NCBI RefSeq assembly: GCF_000010165.1
Contig: NC_012491.1
Coordinates: 3,045,501 to 3,109,500 of the forward strand
Direction: 5' to 3'
Source of the DNA: Brevibacillus brevis NBRC 100599
GTDB taxonomy: Bacteria > Bacillota > Bacilli > Brevibacillales > Brevibacillaceae
DNA: 64,000 nucleotides
The position numbers and the translations under genes were made by a program. Positions 41,626-50,196 of this stretch are shown here, in pieces. The notes beneath the pieces are model-generated. The model did no database searches. It was not told where the DNA came from and saw only the letters and a list, made by a program, of their open reading frames with translations. Positions within the stretch are counted from its first letter, which is position 1; each line of letters starts with the position of its first letter.

Positions 41626-42887
41626 TGCTGGGTAAAAAGATCGAACAGCGGAAGGCGGCACTGACCGAATTGCTTTCACAGGAAGAAGCCTTTAATACGC
41701 GGTCCGCTGAGCTGGAGGTTGCAATTGATGAGGCGAACACAGACGAGGAGATCGCAGCAGTGGAAGAAGAGGTAGGCAAACTGGATGCCGAGAAGGCAGA
41801 CCTAGCTGAAAAGAAATCAAAGCTGGAGGGCGAGATTGCTGAACTAGAAGGCGAGCTGGACCAGTTGAACAGCAAGGCACCGAGTAACGAATCTCGCAGC
41901 AAGCAGAATGACAATGAAAGAGGTGGAAAGGAAATGGGCAAAAGAGCAATCAATCAGGAATATTTCACACGAGAAGTAGAGGACTTTTACGGTGAGCTCC
42001 GTTCGCGTTTGCAATCCCGAGCCAACGGCAACGTTCTTCCTCCAGGTGAAGCAGGAGCCGAGCTGGTTATTCCGGATATTGTCGTTAACCGGATTCGCGA
42101 TCGCATCGGTGATTTTACAACGCTTTATCCTTTGGTGGATAAAATCACAGCGGGTGGACGAGTCAAACTCATTCTTGATGTGGACACTGCCGAGGCTACA
42201 TGGCTTGAACAACGGGGAGCATTGCCAGAAAATGATGATTCAGCTTTGACTGCCGTTCAGTTCGATGGTTTTAAGGTTGGGCGAGTTGTTTACATCGACA
42301 ATTCACTGCTGGAAGACAGTATTATCAACCTTGACGATTATTTGACGAAGCGGATCGCACGTTCGATTGCAAAAGCCTTGGACAAGGCTATCTTGACTGG
42401 AACTGGTAATGCAGGTAAACAGCCAGAGGGAATTTTGCCAGCAATTCCGGCAGCAAACAAGAAGTCAGCTTCAGCTAAGTATCAGGAACTGGTTCCTCTA
42501 CTTGGTTTAATTGACACGGGCGAGGATGCATCTGGAGAGATCGTTGCAGTCGTTCATCGCCAAACATACTACGCAAAATTGGCTGTCCTCTCCTTGCATG
42601 TAAATTCAGAAGGGAAAGACGTTGTGATGCTGCCTAACTTGTCTCAACCGAATTTCCTTGGTTTGCGAGTTGTGTTTAATAACTATTTGCCAAAGGATAA
42701 AATTCTATTTGGTGTGTTTGACAAGTACACCCTTATCGAACGTGAGGGTACACGTGTCGATATGTCAGCCCACTACAAATTCCGCGAGGACCAAACGGCG
42801 ATTCGGGGCGTTGGTCGATATGACGGGAAACCTGTTAAACCGGAATCGTTCGTCCTTGTGGATATTGCCGCACCAACAAACCCGTAA
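41607..42887 (+). CDS. Major capsid protein (HK97 fold) with N-terminal scaffold domain
   Basis: 426 residues. Residues 1-105 are a long acidic coiled coil (EEIAAVEEEVGKLDAEKADL), the delta/scaffold domain that the protease removes; the shell domain follows from about 115 (INQEYFTREVEDFYGELRSR) with AELVIPDIVVNRIRDRIG and the C-terminal GVGRYDGKPVKPESFVLVDI. The gene ends A AAC CCG TAA. AAACCCG fits the -1 slippery pattern, and the -1 frame runs on into a HeH/LEM-like domain ORF, so a minor extended capsid form is possible. Confidence 0.94.
   Translation: MALRQLMLGKKIEQRKAALTELLSQEEAFNTRSAELEVAIDEANTDEEIAAVEEEVGKLDAEKADLAEKKSKLEGEIAELEGELDQLNSKAPSNESRSKQNDNERGGKEMGKRAINQEYFTREVEDFYGELRSRLQSRANGNVLPPGEAGAELVIPDIVVNRIRDRIGDFTTLYPLVDKITAGGRVKLILDVDTAEATWLEQRGALPENDDSALTAVQFDGFKVGRVVYIDNSLLEDSIINLDDYLTKRIARSIAKALDKAILTGTGNAGKQPEGILPAIPAANKKSASAKYQELVPLLGLIDTGEDASGEIVAVVHRQTYYAKLAVLSLHVNSEGKDVVMLPNLSQPNFLGLRVVFNNYLPKDKILFGVFDKYTLIEREGTRVDMSAHYKFREDQTAIRGVGRYDGKPVKPESFVLVDIAAPTNP
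42878..42884 (+). other. Possible -1 frameshift site at capsid stop
   Basis: Heptamer A AAC CCG in the capsid frame directly before TAA. A -1 slip would read on through VTAFSSPVTQPDLDAMTK into the HeH ORF that ends at 43045, adding about 53 residues. Y=C heptamers slip less efficiently than A or U types and I see no clear downstream stem, so this remains a hypothesis. Confidence 0.35.
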
Positions 42888-42904
42888 CAGCTTTCAGCAG
42901 CCCC

Positions 42905-43045
42905 GTGACGCAGCCTGACTTAGATGCTATGACCAAAAGCGAATTGCTACAGTTTGCTTCGGAACATGGCATTGAAGGCGTGTCGTCTACTATGCTGAAA
43001 GCTGAAATAATCACGGCCATCAAGGGGGCGTTGGGATGGACGTAG
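42905..43045 (+). CDS. HeH/LEM-domain small protein, 46 aa (stand-alone or capsid extension)
   Basis: From the GTG at 42905 the frame encodes MTQPDLDAMTKSELLQFASE and continues HGIEGVSSTMLKAEIITAIK, the helix-extended-loop-helix pattern seen in small phage head proteins. There is no good ribosome site before the GTG. The same frame is open back to the capsid slippery heptamer, so it could be made as a capsid fusion. It overlaps the next gene by 10 bases. Confidence 0.65.
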   Translation: MTQPDLDAMTKSELLQFASEHGIEGVSSTMLKAEIITAIKGALGWT

Positions 43046-43311
43046 AAACAGCCGTAGGGCTTGTGAAAGAGCGTCTAGGCATTCGAACTGCTGTCCGCGA
43101 TTCTTACCTCACAGCGATTGTCAAAGGTGTCATAACAGAGCTAGAAGATGAAAAAGGGGTGGTGCTGGTTGGAACCAACCCCAATCATCTTCTTTTTGTT
43201 TGTGACTATGCCACATGGCGATATCAGAGCCGGGATAGCAAAGAGGCCATGCCAAGACATCTCCAGTTCAGGCTCCACAACTTGATGATTCATGCTGGAG
43301 GGAGCAAATGA
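43036..43311 (+). CDS. Head-tail connector (gp6-like)
   Basis: 91 residues, all-helical: LVKERLGIRTAVRDSYLTAI ... GVITELEDEKGV. ATG after AAGGGGG. Position directly after the capsid and the short helical pattern fit the gp6-like adaptor that joins the portal to the neck. Overlaps the next gene by 4 bases. Confidence 0.8.
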   Translation: MDVETAVGLVKERLGIRTAVRDSYLTAIVKGVITELEDEKGVVLVGTNPNHLLFVCDYATWRYQSRDSKEAMPRHLQFRLHNLMIHAGGSK

Positions 43312-43925
43312 CGTGGGATGAACTTGTAGAGCTGATTACCGTCTTGCAATCGAATGGTGCGACAGCCAGTGTTTCCGAAACAACCCGTAGCGTGTATGCC
43401 AATCAAAAGTCTGTGTCACGAACTGAGTTCTATCAGGCCATTGCTAATAACCTCAAGCCAACAGTGGTATTTGAGATCCATTCCTTTGAATACGAAAACG
43501 AGCAAAAGCTTAGACACAACGGAAAAGACTATCTGATCTTGAGGACATACAGCAAAGGAGATGAATTGATCGAACTGGTTTGCCAAGCCTATGACGATGT
43601 ACAGACGAACTTGGCACGACTTCGAGACAAGATTGAAATTTGGAAAAACACATTCGTTGAGAATAGCATGTACGAGCTAATTCCAAAGCCAGAGCTTCTG
43701 TATTCCCTGCCTGCACAGGTCGAATTTAAAGGCGGTGCGGAGCGAAATGTCAGCAACACCATTGAGACATCGAACAATGCAACAGTCACGATTCAATATC
43801 GCCCAGGTATCACAGCGGATATGTTTGTGAAGATCGAGGGACAACGTTATGACATCCGTTTTATTGAGGACCCGTTCAACCGACATGAAACGCTTGTTTT
43901 ACAGCTTGAAAGGGTGATTCCATGA
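43308..43925 (+). CDS. Head closure / head-tail adaptor protein
   Basis: 205 residues, longer than a typical SPP1 gp16-type closure protein (about 110). The first half (SVYANQKSVSRTEFYQAIAN) and the second half (NNATVTIQYRPGITADMFVK, followed by EGQRYDIRFIEDPFNRHETL) share the beta-barrel style of this family, so it may be a two-domain fusion. Expected in the neck between connector and tail terminator. Confidence 0.7.
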   Translation: MTWDELVELITVLQSNGATASVSETTRSVYANQKSVSRTEFYQAIANNLKPTVVFEIHSFEYENEQKLRHNGKDYLILRTYSKGDELIELVCQAYDDVQTNLARLRDKIEIWKNTFVENSMYELIPKPELLYSLPAQVEFKGGAERNVSNTIETSNNATVTIQYRPGITADMFVKIEGQRYDIRFIEDPFNRHETLVLQLERVIP

Positions 43926-44365
43926 GTAGGTTAACGCGAGCTCAGATAAACGGGGCGATCACGAATAAGATCAAGGCCGCATTCCCGAAGGTAAAAATCC
44001 ACAGTACTGATGTAAAAGAGGGATTTTCCAGACCGTCATTTTTCACAATGCTGGAAACAGGGGTAAATGACTCGACTATGTTTTCCACCTATCGAGAGAT
44101 GACATGTCGCATTCTCTTTTTCCCATCTGATCGTTACGTTTACAAGGAAGAAGCATATGACGTCCAAGACAAGTTGGATGTGTTGTTTGGGCTCAATTTC
44201 GCAGTTGAAGATAGGACGATTACGATAAGCAATGCAAGGTCAAATATCATTGATGGCGTATTGCATTTCGATTTTGATTTCTCTTTTCACGACGATGCTT
44301 CAGAAGATCCAATGGATGATGATAATACAGCGAAAATGCAGGAGTTGAGCATAAGTCATGAGTAG
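43922..44365 (+). CDS. Tail terminator / neck protein
   Basis: 147 residues, ATGA-coupled to the previous gene. Pattern AITNKIKAAFPKVKIHSTDV ... PSFFTMLETG ... YDVQDKLDVLFG resembles the small tail-completion proteins found here in PBSX-like phages. The C-terminal tail is very acidic (SEDPMDDDN). Exact role inferred from gene order. Confidence 0.65.
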   Translation: MSRLTRAQINGAITNKIKAAFPKVKIHSTDVKEGFSRPSFFTMLETGVNDSTMFSTYREMTCRILFFPSDRYVYKEEAYDVQDKLDVLFGLNFAVEDRTITISNARSNIIDGVLHFDFDFSFHDDASEDPMDDDNTAKMQELSISHE

Positions 44366-44786
44366 CTTTGACGTTGATTGGACAGGTCTGGATGACTTTC
44401 TCAGCAATATACGTGACCTGGAGCGTCACTTTCCCAACGAAGCCAAGCGCATGATGCGAAATGCTGGTGGGGTTGCGCGGAAGATGGTACTCAAAAGGGC
44501 CAAGCAATCTGTAGTTGAAGATACTGGCGAATACTTTGCGTCCATAAAACGGGGAAAAGCGTGGGTGGACCGGACTACAGGCGAGTATAAGATCAGAGCG
44601 TACAGTAAGAGCAGACACGCCCACCTGATCGAGCATGGCCACAGGATGGTAGGTCCTGAACCAAATAAACAAGAGGTTAGTTTCGTGCTCGGCTTTCATG
44701 TTTTTGACAAGGCGAGGCAAGAAATCAATCGAGTTTATCCATCTATATTGCAACAAGAATATCAGAAAATACTACAACGATTATAG
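44358..44786 (+). CDS. HK97 gp10-like tail completion protein
   Basis: 142 residues. GLDDFLSNIRDLERHFPNEA ... RHAHLIEHGHRM is the characteristic HK97 gp10-like pattern. Overlaps the preceding gene by 8 bases; AGGAG upstream. Completes the neck/tail joining genes before the sheath. Confidence 0.82.
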   Translation: MSSFDVDWTGLDDFLSNIRDLERHFPNEAKRMMRNAGGVARKMVLKRAKQSVVEDTGEYFASIKRGKAWVDRTTGEYKIRAYSKSRHAHLIEHGHRMVGPEPNKQEVSFVLGFHVFDKARQEINRVYPSILQQEYQKILQRL

Positions 44787-44798
44787 GAGGTAGACGCC

Positions 44799-45857
44799 GT
44801 GGGGTTGCCAGAAATATCGATCATTTTTTCGTCACTGGCCGTTTCCGCTATTCAGCGAAGCCAGCGCGGTATCGTGTCACTCATACTGAAAGATGGGACA
44901 GGATCGTTTGATACGATAGAGTACAAGAATATTTCCGATGTAAAGCCCAGCGATTGGACTGCAAAAAACTTACAATACATCAAGGATGCCTTTTTAGGCG
45001 CACCGTCGAAAGTAATCGTGGAACGGATTGCTGCTGCCGCGACCGACTACAACGATGCACTTAACCGTCTGGCAAGCAAACGGTGGAACTATCTAGCTAT
45101 TCCTGATATTGCAGCAGCGGATTCAACTACCATAGCCACACAGATAAAAACGTGGCGCGAAGTTAACAAAAAAACGTTTAAAGCAGTGCTGCCAAACGTT
45201 GCTGCCGATCACGAAGGCATCATTAATTTCACGACCGAGGGTATCAAAGTTGGTTCAAATACGTACACGGCTTCTCAATACACAGCCCGCATCGCTGGGA
45301 TTCTAGCCGGGTTGCCACTGACTCGGAGTTCTACCTTTTTCGTATTGCCGGAAGTAGAGGCAATCACCGAAAGTGAAACTCCTGACGATGATATTGACAA
45401 AGGAAAGCTTATTCTGATCAATGATGGCGACAAAATAAAAATCGCCCGTGGAGTAAATTCCTTGACTACCCTTTCAACCGATAAAAAAGCGGATTTCAAA
45501 AAAATCAAGATCATTGAAGGTCACGATCTGGTCAAAGAGGACATTACACGCACCTTCAACGATGAATACGTCGGCAAAGTCAATAACAGTTACGATAACC
45601 AAGTGCTGTTTATCATCGCGACTAACTCATATCTTCGCGGGCTGAGAGGGACTATACTCGACCCTGCCGCAGACAATGCTGTTGGTGTCGATGTTGATTC
45701 ACAGCGGCAAGCATGGGAAAGCATCGGGAAAGACACAAGCACCTGGGACGATCAAAAGGTCAAGGAGAGAACCTTTGAGTCAAAGGTGTTTCTGATGGGC
45801 GACAATGTGAAATTTGTGGATGCTGTAGAAGACCTGAAAATGAAAATCTCTGTTTAA
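44799..45857 (+). CDS. Contractile tail sheath protein (XkdK-like)
   Basis: 352 residues. GTG after TAGGAGGTAG. Sheath features: ISIIFSSLAVSAIQRSQRGI at the N-terminus, AARIAGILAGLPLTRSST-type middle motif (ARIAGILAGLPLTRSSTFFV), and C-terminal KIIEGHDLVKEDITRTFNDE and GKVNNSYDNQVLFIIATNSY handshake region. Presence of a sheath makes this a myovirus-type phage. Shorter than PBSX XkdK (about 460). Confidence 0.92.
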   Translation: MGLPEISIIFSSLAVSAIQRSQRGIVSLILKDGTGSFDTIEYKNISDVKPSDWTAKNLQYIKDAFLGAPSKVIVERIAAAATDYNDALNRLASKRWNYLAIPDIAAADSTTIATQIKTWREVNKKTFKAVLPNVAADHEGIINFTTEGIKVGSNTYTASQYTARIAGILAGLPLTRSSTFFVLPEVEAITESETPDDDIDKGKLILINDGDKIKIARGVNSLTTLSTDKKADFKKIKIIEGHDLVKEDITRTFNDEYVGKVNNSYDNQVLFIIATNSYLRGLRGTILDPAADNAVGVDVDSQRQAWESIGKDTSTWDDQKVKERTFESKVFLMGDNVKFVDAVEDLKMKISV

Positions 45858-45876
45858 GGAAGGAGGGTGACAGCAT

Positions 45877-46311
45877 ATGAAGAGGCCAGATGCAAGTCGT
45901 GTCATTAACGGAACATATGGACGTATATGGGTGGACGGCGAATTGTGGATGGAAGTAGACGAGTTTGAGGCAAAAATAACCATCGCATACGAAGAGCTCA
46001 ATTTTGCGAATGAGCCTGGCACCTTTCAGAAAGGTCTTGGCTGGTCCGGGGAAGGCACTATGAAGATTAAGAAAATCTATTCTCGTGTACAACGGAAAAT
46101 GGCGGCAAATGTGAGAAAAGGCATCTACCCGAGGTCTAGCATAGTAGGTAAAGTCGCTGATCCAGAAGCACACGGGGCTGAACGTGTTGCGCTATATGAC
46201 ACAACCTTTTCAGAGTTCATGCTGCTGAAATTTGCACAAAAAACAGTTGGCTCCGAAGACATCCCGTTTAGATTTAGCGATTATGAAATGTTAGATATGA
46301 TTCCAGGTTAA
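45877..46311 (+). CDS. Tail tube protein (XkdM-like)
   Basis: 144 residues. ATG after AAGGAAGGAGGGTG. Begins RPDASRVINGTYGRIWVDGE and contains GLGWSGEGTMKIKKIYSR, the typical tube-protein beta pattern. Follows the sheath as in PBSX. Confidence 0.9.
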   Translation: MKRPDASRVINGTYGRIWVDGELWMEVDEFEAKITIAYEELNFANEPGTFQKGLGWSGEGTMKIKKIYSRVQRKMAANVRKGIYPRSSIVGKVADPEAHGAERVALYDTTFSEFMLLKFAQKTVGSEDIPFRFSDYEMLDMIPG

Positions 46312-46335
46312 TACCTGATAAAAATGGAGGATAAA

Positions 46336-46719
46336 ATGGGAAAAACACTTACTGTAAAAGATTTACTTTCGCGCAAAGACCAGATTAAAAACCGCCAGTT
46401 AAAAACACTCAAACTTTTTGTCGATTCGCTCGATGGGGAAATTATTATTCAAGAACCACCTAGAGAGATTGCCGTTGAAACGCTTGCGATGGCTCAAGAT
46501 GACACGATGAAAGCCGATCAGTTTGCAGCGTACCATTGTGTTATCACACCCAATCTAAAAGACCCCGATTTACAGAAGGAGTACGGTTGTGTTGAGCCGA
46601 CAGATATTGTTGAAATGCTTTTCCGCGCAGGTGAGATTGCAGCTATTAGCGGACATGCTCTAAAACTGTCTGGATTCGCAGGAAGCGTGCGAATGGTGGA
46701 CGATGAAATAAAAAACTAA
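46336..46719 (+). CDS. Tail assembly chaperone, short form (XkdN-like)
   Basis: 127 residues. ATG at 46336 chosen because GGAGG precedes it. Helical acidic protein (KTLTVKDLLSRKDQIKNRQL ... TDIVEMLFRAGEIAAISGHA). It ends ATA AAA AAC TAA, a classical A AAA AAC slippery heptamer on the last sense codons, the known design of tail chaperone genes. Confidence 0.88.
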   Translation: MGKTLTVKDLLSRKDQIKNRQLKTLKLFVDSLDGEIIIQEPPREIAVETLAMAQDDTMKADQFAAYHCVITPNLKDPDLQKEYGCVEPTDIVEMLFRAGEIAAISGHALKLSGFAGSVRMVDDEIKN

Positions 46720-46865
46720 TTAGTAGTGGTGACGAAGATTTCTATTTTCTCCACCACTACTTGCAAAAAGGATTCACGGCCGAATATCTGCTTAACGTCG
46801 ATTTTGTAACCAAAAGGTTGATGTTACAGTCTATGGTCGTGGCACTGAAAGAACAGAGTATGTAG
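46336..46865 (+). CDS. Tail assembly chaperone, -1 frameshift long form
   Basis: A -1 slip at A AAA AAC (46710-46716) bypasses the TAA at 46717-46719 and continues through ISSGDEDFYFLHHYLQKGFT to MVVALKEQSM, stopping at TAG 46863-46865; about 176 residues in total. Long and short chaperone forms (gpG/gpGT type) bind the tape measure protein during tail assembly in many phages. The join is predicted, not observed. Confidence 0.82.
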
Positions 46866-46889
46866 ATAGGCGCACGCTTGTGCGCCTAT
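46866..46889. other. Perfect 10-bp hairpin with 4-base loop before tape measure gene
   Basis: ATAGGCGCAC (46866-46875), loop GCTT, GTGCGCCTAT (46880-46889), directly after the stop of the frameshift product. It is followed by TTTGCG, not a T-run, so it is a weak terminator at most; it could adjust the ratio of chaperone to tape measure transcripts or protect the upstream mRNA. Confidence 0.7.
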
Positions 46890-46912
46890 TTGCGTTGAAA
46901 GCGGGTGGTGAA

Positions 46913-48730
46913 GTGTCAACAGGTAGTGTTAGCTTAATTTTGCGCCTCAGAGATGGAGTAACATCGATTCTGAACCGGATAGGATCGGGTACCGTCAGAT
47001 ACAGGCGAACACTTCAAGACTTGGAACGACAGGGTAAGCAGACGTGGGATTCGATTAAATCAGGCGCAAAAAATGCGGCTACCGTAGTTGGAATGGCAAC
47101 AGCGGCTATGGGTACAGCGGCTATCGGATTAGGGATCAAGGCAAATGCAGGAGCAGAAACCGCGGAGAAATCTTTTGATATCCTCCTCGGATCAGCAGCA
47201 GCAGCAAAAAATATGGTTCTTGATTTGAAGAAGCTCGCAGCAATATCACCGTTTAACTTTGCCGGGCTCCAGGACGCCGCCAAAATCATGCTAGGCATGG
47301 GGTTTGCAGGCGAGGGATTAATCCCCATTATGTATACGCTGGGTGATGCAGTAGCCGCAACAGGAGGTACGGTTGACGAATTCAAGGGGATCGCCTTAGC
47401 TATTGGTCAAATCCAATCAAAAGGCAAGGTAAGTGCGGAAGAGATAAACCAATTGGCCGAACGCGGTGTACCAGCCTGGCGCATATTAGCACAAGAGATG
47501 GGCAAATCGACTGCTGAGGTCATGAAGATGAGCGAGAGAGGAGAATTGTTTGCGGAAAAGGCAATTCCCCTCTTGTTCAAGGGCTTACAAGGACGATTCA
47601 AGGGCTCCATGCAGGAAATGTCAAGCACCTTCACCTATACACTGGAGAACATCAAGGAAACAGGTACACAGATGCTAGCAGACCTGACCAAGCCTTTGTT
47701 CCTTTCAATTAGGGAAGATTTGTATGGCATCCAAGCACTCATGGAAAAAGGCACTGAGGCCAAATGGGCGGACGAGTTCTCTGGAAGGTTATTGAAGGTC
47801 TACGAGGGTACGAAAAAGATAGCCAAGAACGTGGTGGATTTCTCGTCCTATGTGATTGATAACTGGTCAAAGATCGAACCAATTGTATTCGGTGTTGCAT
47901 CCGCCTATGGTGCGCTCCATATCGCGATGGGCGTCCTGACCATAAAACAACTAGCTTTAAATGCAGCCATGTACGCCAACCCTATAGGGCTCATCATATT
48001 GGGTGTGGGTGTACTGGTCGGGTATTCAATTTGGCTGTGGAACAAGTGGGATGAACTTGGAGAAAAAGGGAAATGGCTGGCGGCTGTACTTGGCGGTCCT
48101 TTTGGGGTCTTAATAGGCATATCCAAAGAAGTAGTGAATAACTGGGACGTTATCAAGGAAACTTTGTCATCAACTTGGGATTACATTGTGATTAGAACTG
48201 AGGAAGGCACAAACGTTGTGATAGGCACGGCGAACTACTTGATTAACGGATTTAACTTCGCATTCGAGGCGATCAAGTATGGAGCTGCTGTCATGTGGAA
48301 TGGTCTAGTGACACTGACAGAAAATGGCGTAAGGGATATGCTTATCCCCTTGAATGCAATGCGAGAAATGGCAGGCATGGAAGCCATAGCTGTCAACTTC
48401 GGTGCGGTAAAATCATCTGCCGCAGCTCCAACTATGGGCGATACAGAGTATTTCTCGCCAGTTAAGTTCGCAGTAGAGAGGACAAAGCGAGACAAAAACT
48501 TTACAGGTATGCAAGACGACATAGCCAGCGCTCGGAAGGAACAACTGGACAAGCGCAAAGCGAGTAGCGAAAAAATGGAACGCGCATTGATGGCCAACAC
48601 GAATGCGCTTGCTAATAACACCAAGGCAACAGACAAGAATACAAAGGCGACGTTACGCGATAATTTAAGTCCGATAGATTTAGCAGACAGCTTGCTGGGA
48701 CGAATTGAGCGTCATATGTGGAGCACATAG
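46913..48730 (+). CDS. Tail tape measure protein (short, XkdO-like)
   Basis: 605 residues; sets tail length, so a short tail is predicted. GTG at 46913 chosen because GGGTGGTGAA precedes it. N-terminal part has Ala/Gly-rich helices (VVGMATAAMGTAAIGLGIKA) and the TMP-repeat-like KLAAISPFNFAGLQDAAKIM ... AERGVPAWRILAQEMGKSTA region (about 95-215). Hydrophobic helices lie around 335-405 (GLIILGVGVLVGYSIWLW, AAVLGGPFGVLIGI). C-terminus is Lys/Asn-rich and coiled. Confidence 0.9.
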   Translation: MSTGSVSLILRLRDGVTSILNRIGSGTVRYRRTLQDLERQGKQTWDSIKSGAKNAATVVGMATAAMGTAAIGLGIKANAGAETAEKSFDILLGSAAAAKNMVLDLKKLAAISPFNFAGLQDAAKIMLGMGFAGEGLIPIMYTLGDAVAATGGTVDEFKGIALAIGQIQSKGKVSAEEINQLAERGVPAWRILAQEMGKSTAEVMKMSERGELFAEKAIPLLFKGLQGRFKGSMQEMSSTFTYTLENIKETGTQMLADLTKPLFLSIREDLYGIQALMEKGTEAKWADEFSGRLLKVYEGTKKIAKNVVDFSSYVIDNWSKIEPIVFGVASAYGALHIAMGVLTIKQLALNAAMYANPIGLIILGVGVLVGYSIWLWNKWDELGEKGKWLAAVLGGPFGVLIGISKEVVNNWDVIKETLSSTWDYIVIRTEEGTNVVIGTANYLINGFNFAFEAIKYGAAVMWNGLVTLTENGVRDMLIPLNAMREMAGMEAIAVNFGAVKSSAAAPTMGDTEYFSPVKFAVERTKRDKNFTGMQDDIASARKEQLDKRKASSEKMERALMANTNALANNTKATDKNTKATLRDNLSPIDLADSLLGRIERHMWST

Positions 48731-48741
48731 GGGGTGTTGAC

Positions 48742-49164
48742 TTGATCAATGTGTTCTTGTCGATTAACACCAATGCAGAGGTCTTGCAACTGCCCGTACC
48801 TCCATCTGAGTACAACGTACCGTCTCCTTGGGGTACGGAGCAGGTGGACGGGCTGCAACAGTCATTACTATTGATCGGGCTGGAAGGGCTTCAATCCGTC
48901 GATATCAAAAGCTTTTTCCCGATCCGAGACTATCCATTCTTGCAAAACCGTAGCATGTGGGGGATGGAGTATGTAAATACAATTAAGCGGTGGCGCAAGA
49001 TGCGGATTCCGATACGGCTGGTCATCGTTGACTCGCAGGGGGTTCAATCGTTGAACATGGCGGTTGCTATTACGAATTTTGAGCATGGTGTAGGTCGTAG
49101 CGGCGATATTGACTATACCTTGCAGATGATAGAATTCCCATTTGTGAGCACGGCAAGGAGCTGA
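48742..49164 (+). CDS. Baseplate/tail hub protein, XkdP-like without LysM
   Basis: 140 residues. TTG at 48742 chosen because TAGGGGGTG precedes it. The N-terminal domain (VFLSINTNAEVLQLPVPPSE ... FFPIRDYPFLQNRSMWGMEY, then INRWRK-type INTIKRWRKMRIPIRL-like helices) matches the first part of XkdP-type proteins, but the LysM wall-binding domain usual at their C-terminus is absent. It would cap the tail tube or join tube to baseplate. Confidence 0.75.
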   Translation: MINVFLSINTNAEVLQLPVPPSEYNVPSPWGTEQVDGLQQSLLLIGLEGLQSVDIKSFFPIRDYPFLQNRSMWGMEYVNTIKRWRKMRIPIRLVIVDSQGVQSLNMAVAITNFEHGVGRSGDIDYTLQMIEFPFVSTARS

Positions 49165-49168
49165 CGTG

Positions 49169-50185
49169 ATGTTTCAAGTTCTACTAATCAAAAACGACGG
49201 TCAGAAAAGCCACGACCTCACGCCCTTGGTGGGCAGTATCTCATGGGACTCGAATCTGTCTCTTATGTCCGCGATGAGTTTTGATGTGAACTGGTCGGAT
49301 GCGAAATACTTCCCCGTCAATCCATGCGATCTTGGAGACGTTGTGTTGCTTCTCAAAGATGGTGAAGAAATAAACCGTGGTGTGGTCGTGAAAGAAGGGA
49401 GACAGGGACGTAGCGCGATTACATACACCGTATATGATTATGCCTGGTATCTTGGTAAGTCAAAGAGCGTGTATCAATTTAACAAAATCCCAGCATCACA
49501 AGCCATTACGAAGATTCTCAGTGATTTCGGTATGCTAATCGGCAATGTTCCGGACATGGCCACTCCAATCGACGACATTTTCTTGGAGAAAAGCCCAGCC
49601 GAAATTATTGAGACGATTTACAAGCTGCATGAACGACGGAGCGGTAAACGCTACAACGTCGAGATGCGGCAAGGAAAAATCTATTTCGAGGAAATGAAAG
49701 ATTTGCTCATCAAAGGCACCTTCAAGCTGGCTGAGAACATCGCACCTGTGGACGTCATGGCAAACCCATTAGGTGCGGATCGCACGAGATCCATTGAGGA
49801 AATGCGAAACCGCGTGAAAATCCTTATCGAGCGAAACGAGAAAGAAAAGTCAAAGCCCAAGTATGAGATCGTGGCGATGTCCCAGGACGAGGAACTGATA
49901 CGAAAATACGGTTTGCTAGAAGACGTGTATAAGATCGATGCAGAGGACGCGGCAAAGGCTCGGGAAGTCTCTCGAATTCTGTTGAAGCGCCTGGCACGAA
50001 TCCATGAGACAAACAGTATCCAGCTATTGGGTGACGTTGCTTTTAAAGCAGGCCGTCTGCTCGATGTAACGGAGCCAGTCACTGGTATGCAAAATCGATT
50101 TATGATTACCAGCGCCAAGCATGAAGTAAGGAATCAAATTCATACGATGCAACTGGATTTGGCTTTACCCGAGGACGTTAAATAG
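49169..50185 (+). CDS. Baseplate hub protein (XkdQ-like, gpD-type)
   Basis: 338 residues. ATG at 49169 with AAGGAG 8 bases upstream; the GTG at 49166 is also possible. Pattern: SISWDSNLSLMSAMSFDVNW, then YTVYDYAWYLGKSKSVYQFN, PASQAITKILSDFG, and C-terminal GDVAFKAGRLLDVTEPVTGM. Forms the central hub of the contractile baseplate. Confidence 0.85.
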   Translation: MFQVLLIKNDGQKSHDLTPLVGSISWDSNLSLMSAMSFDVNWSDAKYFPVNPCDLGDVVLLLKDGEEINRGVVVKEGRQGRSAITYTVYDYAWYLGKSKSVYQFNKIPASQAITKILSDFGMLIGNVPDMATPIDDIFLEKSPAEIIETIYKLHERRSGKRYNVEMRQGKIYFEEMKDLLIKGTFKLAENIAPVDVMANPLGADRTRSIEEMRNRVKILIERNEKEKSKPKYEIVAMSQDEELIRKYGLLEDVYKIDAEDAAKAREVSRILLKRLARIHETNSIQLLGDVAFKAGRLLDVTEPVTGMQNRFMITSAKHEVRNQIHTMQLDLALPEDVK

Positions 50186-50196
50186 GAGGCGATTAC

